NCBI GenBank assembly: GCA_003155175.1
Contig: PMFP01000068.1
Coordinates: 5,170 to 10,397, forward strand
Direction: 5' to 3'
Length of the DNA stretch: 5,228 nucleotides
From: Vulcanimicrobiota bacterium
GTDB taxonomy: Bacteria; Vulcanimicrobiota; Vulcanimicrobiia; Vulcanimicrobiales; Vulcanimicrobiaceae
The translations under genes were made by a program, and so were the position numbers. Shown in pieces: positions 1 to 4,612 of this stretch. Under the pieces are notes generated by a model. That model was not told where the DNA came from. It made no database searches and worked only from the letters and a program-made list of their open reading frames with translations. The number at the start of each line of letters is the position of its first letter. Within the stretch, counting starts at the first letter, position 1.

Positions 1-2
1 TG

Positions 3-191
3 TGCCTGGCGATCGCGCTCGATCGCGCCACCAACGAGATGGTCGAGTGGCTGCCGCTCACCCTCGCCATCATCGGCACGCTTCTGCTGCTCGGGGGCGC
101 CGCTTTCATGGTCGCCGAGTCGCGCCTCAGCGGCTCGCAGATCCAAGACGAAATCCGCCTCGCGCTAACGCGCTTGGCGGATTTCGAGTAA
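3..191 (+). CDS. C-terminal fragment of a small membrane protein (possibly DUF2721-like)
   Basis: This open frame enters from the left edge and ends at TAA 189-191, giving 62 residues with no visible start. It contains one clear hydrophobic segment of about 22 residues (WLPLTLAIIGTLLLLGGAAF, about fragment residues 16-35). A polar, charged, probably helical tail follows (MVAESRLSGSQIQDEIRLAL) and the protein ends in LADFE. A last membrane helix followed by an E-R-L-S-like amphipathic tail resembles the end of DUF2721-type small membrane proteins as I remember them, but the fragment is too short to be sure. No function is proposed. It converges on the cytochrome-porin gene, with only 21 bp between the two stop codons and no obvious terminator hairpin there. 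The neighbouring frame beginning at base 2 is Arg/His-rich and is a shadow. Confidence 0.6.
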   Translation, partial: CLAIALDRATNEMVEWLPLTLAIIGTLLLLGGAAFMVAESRLSGSQIQDEIRLALTRLADFE

Positions 192-212
192 CGGCCCCGT
201 TCGAGCGACGCG

Positions 213-1709
213 CTACTTAAACGTCTCCCGGATGTAGTCCGCGACGGCGTGAACCTGCGCGGCGGAGATAACCGACGGATAGTATTTCGGCATGGCTCCC
301 GAGGGCTTTTCGATGAAGGCGATGGTCTGGTCGAGCGTTTGCTTCGCTGCAATCCCGCGAAGGCTCGGCCCGACTCCACCCTGACCGTTGGCCCCATGAC
401 AGGCGGAACAGTTCGTGCTGAAGACTTGCTGTCCGAGTGCGAGGTCATCCGGCGCCGCCGGTGCTGCGGTCGCCCCGGTGGCGGGTGCCGTGGCCGCAGG
501 TGCACTGGGCGCGGTTGCGACGGTCGTCGGAGCGTTCTTGGGCCGGTTGAACGGGGCACCCCACAGAACTTGATAGCTCGTGACCGCCGGTCCGCCGACG
601 GTTGAGGCGTTCTCAAACGTAACCGTGAGGTTCGGCATGATGCTGAACGCGATGTCGCCGACGTAGTTGTTCGCGATGCCGCCGAGTCCGTCGTTCGTCC
701 GCTCGTACCGCCCGTCGAGATGCAGCCAGGGCGTCGGGCTCCCGATGCCTTCGAACGACCATCCGTTGCTCGCGGAATCTCCCGGACCATCGTTCGGGTT
801 GCTGTCGTGTCCGATGAGCGCCATACCGATGATGCTGTAGTTTGGCGCCGTCGAATAGGAGACCAGTCCGAACGTGCGGTTATACGCGTCCTTGGCGCCC
901 GACGGCAGCGGGTAATTGCCCCACATTTGAGCGAGGCCGCCGGTGAAGTGCGAACTGAAGTTCATCTCTTGCAGCGATACGGTGTAGGCCTGGCCGACCG
1001 CCGAAGCCTGCGCATCGTCCGGATCGTTGTCGAACGCCGATTCGAGCGCGCCTTCGTTCGCCATGTAGGAAACGTTTCCGACGAGGCCCTTCGTGCCGAT
1101 CTGTGAGTAGGAAACGCCCCACCGGTTGTCTCCCACCCCGACCGTATTCAGGCCGACCGCCATCTCACCGAGCGCATATCCCGCAAGGGACATGGACTGG
1201 CTTAACCACGGACTCATCACGGGGGTAGGAAAATCTCCAACTTGGAGGCTTCCGTTGCCTTTGGAAAAGCCGTTGTAGGCAAACCACAGCTGGTCCAGCC
1301 CGCTAGCCGGAAATCCGCTTTCGACGATCGGGACCGAAGCGTAATACGTGAAGTCTTGACCGAGGTAGCCGCCGGAATTCAACTGGAAGCTGTTGAGAAT
1401 GACGGTCGGCAGGTTGGGCGTGCGGACGTTCGACCCACCCACCATCGTAATGACGGAAATCGGCTCCTTGAGGTTCTGCATCATTTGCGCGTGCGCGTTG
1501 AGCACTTTGGAGAAGTTCGTCACCATGATGTAGCGCCCGTAGGGGTTGAGATTCGGCGGCGCGCTATGGCATTGCCCGCAACTCACGCCTTGGCCGTTCG
1601 CGAAGAGCGGGATCGCGTCGGCGGGCGCGGAGCCGGCGACGCCGGCCCACACGAGTGCGGCAAAACCCGCGACGACAAGACTTATCGTACGTACGAAGCG
1701 CTTTTTCAT
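213..1709 (-). CDS. Fused cytochrome-porin (Cyc2-like) with an additional C-terminal cytochrome c domain
   Basis: Predicted exported dihaem outer-membrane protein of 498 residues. Residues 1 to about 28-32 are a Sec signal peptide (MKKR, hydrophobic core, cleavage near AGSA or ADA). Residues 32-58 match the N-terminal signature of fused cytochrome-porins as I recall it: A-x-P-x-F-A, then CGQCH at 44-48, then P-x-L-N-P-Y-G. Residues about 95-387 are rich in short alternating Gly/aromatic strands (YLGQDFTYYASV, LDQLWFAYNGF, SLQVGDFPTP) and end in YQVLWGAPF, as expected of a beta-barrel. A Pro/Ala/Thr linker (about 390-420) leads to a class I cytochrome c domain (about 421-498) with CSACH at 434-438 and probable axial Met473 in GAMPKYYP. 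It lies 7 bp downstream of the HiPIP gene, without its own Shine-Dalgarno site, so translation is probably coupled. Haem attachment sites are certain by motif; the barrel and the electron-conduit role are inferred. Cyc2 proteins normally carry only the N-terminal haem. Confidence 0.8.
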   Translation of the reverse strand: MKKRFVRTISLVVAGFAALVWAGVAGSAPADAIPLFANGQGVSCGQCHSAPPNLNPYGRYIMVTNFSKVLNAHAQMMQNLKEPISVITMVGGSNVRTPNLPTVILNSFQLNSGGYLGQDFTYYASVPIVESGFPASGLDQLWFAYNGFSKGNGSLQVGDFPTPVMSPWLSQSMSLAGYALGEMAVGLNTVGVGDNRWGVSYSQIGTKGLVGNVSYMANEGALESAFDNDPDDAQASAVGQAYTVSLQEMNFSSHFTGGLAQMWGNYPLPSGAKDAYNRTFGLVSYSTAPNYSIIGMALIGHDSNPNDGPGDSASNGWSFEGIGSPTPWLHLDGRYERTNDGLGGIANNYVGDIAFSIMPNLTVTFENASTVGGPAVTSYQVLWGAPFNRPKNAPTTVATAPSAPAATAPATGATAAPAAPDDLALGQQVFSTNCSACHGANGQGGVGPSLRGIAAKQTLDQTIAFIEKPSGAMPKYYPSVISAAQVHAVADYIRETFK

Positions 1710-1716
1710 GGCGCGT

Positions 1717-2001
1717 TTACGAGGAGATTTTCGCGAACGCCGTGCACCAGCCGTTGGGACTGATCGCCCCGGTGATGACTTTACAGCCGCCGTCGGCCGT
1801 TGCGGTCTTTCCAGGGATGAAGAGCGTGCACAGCGAGCACTTGTCTTTACCCTTGGGCGTGGACTGGTACTTCAGATCCGTGCGGGCGTCGGCGCGAGCG
1901 ACGTTGGGCATTCCGGCCGCAACCAGGCCGGCGAGCGCGGGAAGCACGATCAGTTTGCCAAGCGCGCTCTTTCGCGTCATTCCATCAGACGGGCGATCCA
2001 T
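1717..2001 (-). CDS. High-potential iron-sulfur protein (HiPIP), exported
   Basis: This 94-residue precursor is a small periplasmic [4Fe-4S] electron carrier. The four cluster cysteines are C55, C58, C73 and C86 (C-x2-C-x14-C-x12-C). The C-terminal part fits the HiPIP signature as I recall it (C-x(6-9)-[LIVM]-x3-G-[YW]-C-x2-[FYW]), using C73, I80, G84-W85-C86 and F89. Y45 sits where HiPIPs keep a conserved Tyr ahead of the cluster. Residues 8-39 form a signal peptide with a Tat-like stretch TRKSALGK, a hydrophobic core and cleavage near ARA (37) or ADA (39). HiPIPs fold in the cytoplasm and usually use Tat, but here the twin arginine is Arg-Lys. ATG at 2001 is chosen because AAGGAG lies 6 nt upstream; a longer frame opening at 2040 would add 13 residues and bury that site. 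First gene of an operon with the cytochrome-porin, it probably exchanges electrons with that protein's periplasmic haem. Confidence 0.9.
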   Translation of the reverse strand: MDRPSDGMTRKSALGKLIVLPALAGLVAAGMPNVARADARTDLKYQSTPKGKDKCSLCTLFIPGKTATADGGCKVITGAISPNGWCTAFAKISS

Positions 2002-2007
2002 TAGGTT

Positions 2008-2013
2008 CTCCTT
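2008..2013 (-). promoter_or_regulatory. Shine-Dalgarno site of the HiPIP gene
   Basis: On the minus strand AAGGAG is followed by AACCTA and then ATG at 2001, a 6-nt spacing. It is the only strong ribosome binding site for a start in this window, and it decides the HiPIP start over the upstream ATG at 2040. Confidence 0.8.
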
Positions 2014-2090
2014 ACGATTACGGGGGCTACAATTAACCACGCATATCGTAAACAGTTTCGAAGAAGAAATCGGGAAGAGCTTGTGACGGT

Positions 2091-2106
2091 TCCGCGTATC
2101 GGCGGA
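2091..2106. repeat. Small inverted repeat (5-bp arms, 6-nt loop)
   Basis: Plus strand reads TCCGC-GTATCG-GCGGA, a perfect 5-bp stem. It is the first of a run of small dyads in the spacer after the SDR gene. No T-run follows on the minus strand, so it is not a classical intrinsic terminator. Confidence 0.45.
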
Positions 2107-2114
2107 GGCGCAGG

Positions 2115-2128
2115 GCGACTTTAGTCGC
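2115..2128. repeat. Inverted repeat GCGAC-TTTA-GTCGC
   Basis: Perfect 5-bp arms flank a TTTA loop. The core CGACTTTAGTCG is nearly the same as the neighbouring dyad at 2147-2160 (CGACTTTTGTCG), so the two may be copies of one element. It may help end the upstream minus-strand transcript, or be part of a dispersed intergenic repeat; the sequence alone does not decide. Confidence 0.5.
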
Positions 2129-2146
2129 GCAACCGTTGCAATTCGC

Positions 2147-2160
2147 TCGACTTTTGTCGA
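2147..2160. repeat. Inverted repeat TCGAC-TTTT-GTCGA
   Basis: Perfect 5-bp arms flank a TTTT loop, beginning 15 bp past the SDR stop codon in the direction of that gene's transcription. In the SDR transcript it reads TCGAC-AAAA-GTCGA and is followed by GCGAATTGC, so there is no U-tract. It is a sister of the dyad at 2115-2128. Confidence 0.5.
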
Positions 2161-2174
2161 AAATCAGAGGCGGT

Positions 2175-3608
2175 CTACGCCGGGATTTCGGCTTGCGAGG
2201 CGATCCGCGATGCCATATTTCCGAATATGGCTCCGTGGAACGGCGCAACCGCATACCAATAGATCAGTCCAAAGAGGCCGCGGGGTTCGAAGAATGCAGT
2301 CTGCGTGAATTGCGTCTTTCCCGAGGCAATCGGGTGCGCCTCAAACTCCAGCCACGCCTTTCCGGGAACCTTCATCTCCGCGCGAAGTCGCAGCATATGC
2401 CCGGGCTCGTAGGCGTCAACGCGCCAAAAATCGACGGCATCTCCCAGCCGAAGATCCGTCGCGCTTCGCCGGCCGCGCCGCATGCCGATGCCGCCGACCA
2501 AGCGGTCGAGTAGGCCGCGCAGCCGCCACAGCCAGTCGCCGTACAGCCAGCCGCGTTTGCCGCCGAGTTGCGTGAAGACCGTGGCCACGTCATCGGCACT
2601 GGCGCTGGATACGCGCTCCCGGCGATCGATCAGCATCCCCTCGCGAACGCCGAAGAATTCCGCGGGCAGCTTGCGCAGGTCGAACGCATCGAACCACGTG
2701 GTCTCGGGACCGGTGGCACGATACCGGTCGAGCGCGCGCAGCACCGCCGCGTCAAAGCCCATCGGCACGATTGCGGGAAAGTCGCGCTTGGCGGCGTCGT
2801 CGCGGACGACCACTTCGTTGCGAAGACCCAGAATGAGCGGCTGGGCGAGCCGCGCCGGAACCGGCGTGACCAGATGCACCCAGTACGACGACAGGCGCGG
2901 CGTAAAGAACGGAACGACCACGACGCGCCGCTTCAGATTGCGAAGTGCGGCATAGCGCAGCATCATCTCGCGATACGTCATCACGTCGGCTCCGCCGATT
3001 TCGTAGATCGCGGATTCCGTGGCGGGCAAATCCAGCGCGGCGACGAGGTAGCTCAGCACGTCGCGCACGGCGATCGGCTGCGAGCGCGTCGTCACCCAGC
3101 GAGGAGCGATCATGACCGGCAGACGCTCGGCCAGATAGCGCATCATCTCGAACGAGATGCTGCCGCTGCCGATGATCATCGCGGCGCGAAACTCGACGAC
3201 CGGGACGCCGCTCTCGCGCAACACGTTCCCGACTTCGTGCCGGCTGCGCAGGTGGTGCGAGAGATCCGGCTTGTCGCTCCCCAAGCCGCCGAGATAGACG
3301 ATCCGGGAAACGCCCGCTTCGCGCGCCGCCTTGCCGAAGATGGCGGCGGCTTCGCGGTCGCGCTCGCTAAAGTCGCGCGAGTCGCTCATCGAATGGATGA
3401 GGTAGTAGGCCGTGTCGATGCCCGTGCAGGCTCGGTGCATGCTGGATTCGTCAAAGACGTCGCCTTCGACGATGCCGGCGCTCGGAAAGCGCCCTTCCAA
3501 GCGTCGCGCGTTGCGAACCACGCACCGCACGCTGTGACCGGCTTCCAGGAGACGCGGGACGAGACGGCCGCCGACGTACCCGCTGGCACCGGTGACGAGA
3601 ACGTTCAC
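2175..3608 (-). CDS. YbjT-like SDR family NAD(P)-binding protein with C-terminal DUF2867 domain
   Basis: This 477-residue protein is close in length and architecture to Escherichia coli YbjT (476 residues as I remember it). Residues 1 to about 250 form an atypical Rossmann SDR domain: LVTGASGYVG (4-13, the TGxxGxxG dinucleotide site), YLIHSM (69-74), the YLGGLG strand (105-110), SHHLRSR (117-123) and FRAAMIIGSGS (140-150). No canonical YxxxK is apparent, as in YbjT and NmrA-like members, so catalysis is uncertain. The C-terminal DUF2867 domain (about 340-470) shows LGGKRGWLYGDWLWRLR (from 348) and GDAVDFWRV (389-397). GTG at 3608 is preferred: it places the Rossmann motif at the usual N-terminal position and overlaps the regulator's stop as GTGA. 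ATG at 3701 would add 31 Arg/Ala-rich residues lying inside the regulator gene. It is co-transcribed with, and probably translationally coupled to, the CarH-like regulator. Substrate unknown. Confidence 0.88.
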   Translation of the reverse strand: MNVLVTGASGYVGGRLVPRLLEAGHSVRCVVRNARRLEGRFPSAGIVEGDVFDESSMHRACTGIDTAYYLIHSMSDSRDFSERDREAAAIFGKAAREAGVSRIVYLGGLGSDKPDLSHHLRSRHEVGNVLRESGVPVVEFRAAMIIGSGSISFEMMRYLAERLPVMIAPRWVTTRSQPIAVRDVLSYLVAALDLPATESAIYEIGGADVMTYREMMLRYAALRNLKRRVVVVPFFTPRLSSYWVHLVTPVPARLAQPLILGLRNEVVVRDDAAKRDFPAIVPMGFDAAVLRALDRYRATGPETTWFDAFDLRKLPAEFFGVREGMLIDRRERVSSASADDVATVFTQLGGKRGWLYGDWLWRLRGLLDRLVGGIGMRRGRRSATDLRLGDAVDFWRVDAYEPGHMLRLRAEMKVPGKAWLEFEAHPIASGKTQFTQTAFFEPRGLFGLIYWYAVAPFHGAIFGNMASRIASQAEIPA

Positions 3609-4543
3609 AGCCGCTCGAGGAACTCGTCGAGCGTGACCAGGTGCCTCACCCGATCGGACCACTTTGGCAGCGGATGCGGCACGCCGGGTCCGCCGATCCA
3701 AATTTCCGTCGCGGCGGGCAGCTCGCTATCGAGCATTTCGACGTAAGCCGTGAATTCGTCGGGATTCTCGAGCCGTATGGAGCCGATGACGACGACCTGC
3801 GGCTCGAGGTGGCGCGCGGTGCGCAGCACTTCGCCGGCCGGCACGTTGGAGCCGAGGACGCAAATCGGATGGCCGCGCGTCGCGGCTAAGCAGGCAGCCA
3901 GCTCGATGCCGAAGACGTGTGCCTCGCCCGGCGGCGTTGCGAACAGCACCATACCGCAATCGTCGCGCCGCGGCGTGCCGCGCTTGATGGTTCCGACGAT
4001 GTTACGGACGACGTTCGAGGCCAGATGCTCTTGCGCGATGGAGAGCTCGCCGTTCTCCCATGACTCGCCGATCTCGCGCATAAACGGGGAGAGTATTTCC
4101 AACACGAAACGCTCGGGGCCGACGAGCGCGACCGCGGCCTCGAGCCATCGCTCGGCGCGGTCGGAGTCGAAACGGCGGATGGAGAGCGTCACCGATCGCA
4201 CGATCGAGTACGTCGAGCCGCTCAGGAGCGGTCCGGATTCGTCGGGCATCTGCGCGCGCGACTGGGTCCCTGCGGCGATCAGTCCGCGTAATTCTTCGTC
4301 GGACATAACGGCTACGCGCCGAATTGGATGGCCGAGCTGCGTTGCCTCTCTGGCCAAGGTAAGGCGGGACGTCTCGGCCCGGCTGTATTGGCGAATTCCC
4401 GACGCGTCGCGCACCGGCTTCACGATGCCGTACCGCCGCTCCCACGCCCGGATCGTGTCCACCGGCAGGCCGGTCAGCCGGGAAACGGTCGCGATTTGAT
4501 AGCCCGGGGCGACGCCGGTCGCCCGGGGAGCCGTTTCAGTCAT
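3605..4543 (-). CDS. CarH/LitR-type B12-dependent photoreceptor, MerR-family transcriptional regulator
   Basis: A 312-residue repressor of the type that binds DNA in the dark as an adenosylcobalamin-loaded tetramer and lets go on illumination. Residues 15-83 are a MerR winged helix-turn-helix (YQIATVSRLTGLPVDTIRAWERRYG, here split by position 15-34 and 35-39). Residues about 110-190 are the helical cap with W162, E172 and H173 in W-x9-EH, the cap signature of light-sensing CarH. Residues about 195-312 are the cobalamin-binding Rossmann domain with E207-x-H209-x2-G212, where H209 is the expected lower cobalt ligand, plus S255 and G284-G285. Every hallmark residue I know for light sensing is present, so a B12-independent CarA-like role is less likely. 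ATG at 4543 fits the family N-terminus; the frame stays open to 4822, but that part lies over the divergent gene. AGAAGG ends 1 nt from the ATG, too close for a normal ribosome site. It overlaps the SDR gene by 4 bp. Confidence 0.92.
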   Translation of the reverse strand: MTETAPRATGVAPGYQIATVSRLTGLPVDTIRAWERRYGIVKPVRDASGIRQYSRAETSRLTLAREATQLGHPIRRVAVMSDEELRGLIAAGTQSRAQMPDESGPLLSGSTYSIVRSVTLSIRRFDSDRAERWLEAAVALVGPERFVLEILSPFMREIGESWENGELSIAQEHLASNVVRNIVGTIKRGTPRRDDCGMVLFATPPGEAHVFGIELAACLAATRGHPICVLGSNVPAGEVLRTARHLEPQVVVIGSIRLENPDEFTAYVEMLDSELPAATEIWIGGPGVPHPLPKWSDRVRHLVTLDEFLERL

Positions 4544-4564
4544 GCCTTCTGTCTTAGCCTTAAC

Positions 4565-4582
4565 CTGGACAAGTCCTTGACA
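4565..4582 (+). promoter_or_regulatory. Candidate CarH operator: two direct repeats 11 bp apart
   Basis: CTGGACA (4565-4571) and CTTGACA (4576-4582) match at six of seven bases and start exactly 11 bp apart. A weaker third unit, TTAGCCT, starts 11 bp earlier at 4554. CarH tetramers are known to bind direct repeats with 11-bp spacing over the -35 region rather than the palindromes typical of MerR. Here the second repeat contains the TTGACA box of the divergent gene. The assignment to the adjacent regulator is inferred. Confidence 0.5.
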
Positions 4583-4606
4583 GCCTTCGAGCGGAAGCGG
4601 TACGTT
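4577..4606 (+). promoter_or_regulatory. Probable sigma70-type promoter of the TIGR01777 gene, leaderless
   Basis: A perfect TTGACA (-35, 4577-4582) is followed after 18 bp by TACGTT (4601-4606), which shares the T, A and final T of a -10 box. Transcription would begin about 7 nt past the -10 box, at or very near the A of the ATG at 4613. The transcript would therefore be leaderless, in agreement with the lack of a well-spaced Shine-Dalgarno site. The -35 is strong and the -10 is weak. Confidence 0.5.
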
Positions 4607-4612
4607 TCGCAC

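Larger units (their letters stand above)
2002..2174. other. Non-coding spacer: HiPIP leader and hairpin cluster
   Basis: This 173-bp gap separates the end of the SDR gene from the HiPIP start, both on the minus strand. It should hold the HiPIP promoter and any terminator of the upstream operon. The SDR-proximal half (2091-2160) has several short perfect dyads, listed separately. The HiPIP-proximal half is more AT-rich. A TACGAT at 2050-2045 (minus strand) could be a -10 box, but no convincing -35 lies 16-18 nt upstream, so it is not called as a promoter. The frame at 2033-2254 runs through this spacer into the SDR end and is Arg-rich, without recognisable family features. Confidence 0.6.

Noticed and set aside
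2..220. 72-residue Arg/His-rich frame at the left edge
   Set aside because: The alternative frame (3-191) encodes a clean transmembrane helix and amphipathic tail; this one overlaps the cytochrome-porin stop and has shadow-like composition.
2002..2040. 13-residue N-terminal extension of the HiPIP gene
   Set aside because: ATG at 2040 has no ribosome site, whereas ATG at 2001 follows AAGGAG by 6 nt and gives a normal signal peptide.
2045..2050. -10 box TACGAT for the HiPIP operon
   Set aside because: The hexamer matches at four of six positions, but no -35-like sequence lies at a proper distance, so the promoter was not called.
2115..2160. Rho-independent terminator of the SDR operon
   Set aside because: The hairpins are real, but in the minus-strand sense none is followed by a T-run, so a classical intrinsic terminator is not supported.
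3609..3701. 31-residue N-terminal extension of the SDR gene from ATG 3701
   Set aside because: The added residues are Arg/Ala-rich and come before the Rossmann strand that should open the protein. GTG at 3608 gives the expected length and a GTGA overlap with the regulator.
2568..3746. 392-residue plus-strand open frame opposite the SDR gene
   Set aside because: It is Arg/His/Ala-rich with no recognisable motif and lies antisense to a gene with clear YbjT-family motifs along its whole length. Long antisense open frames are common in GC-rich coding DNA.
3750..4499. 249-residue plus-strand open frame opposite the CarH-like gene
   Set aside because: Ser/Arg/Thr-rich, motif-free, and fully inside the well-supported regulator gene; a codon-bias shadow.
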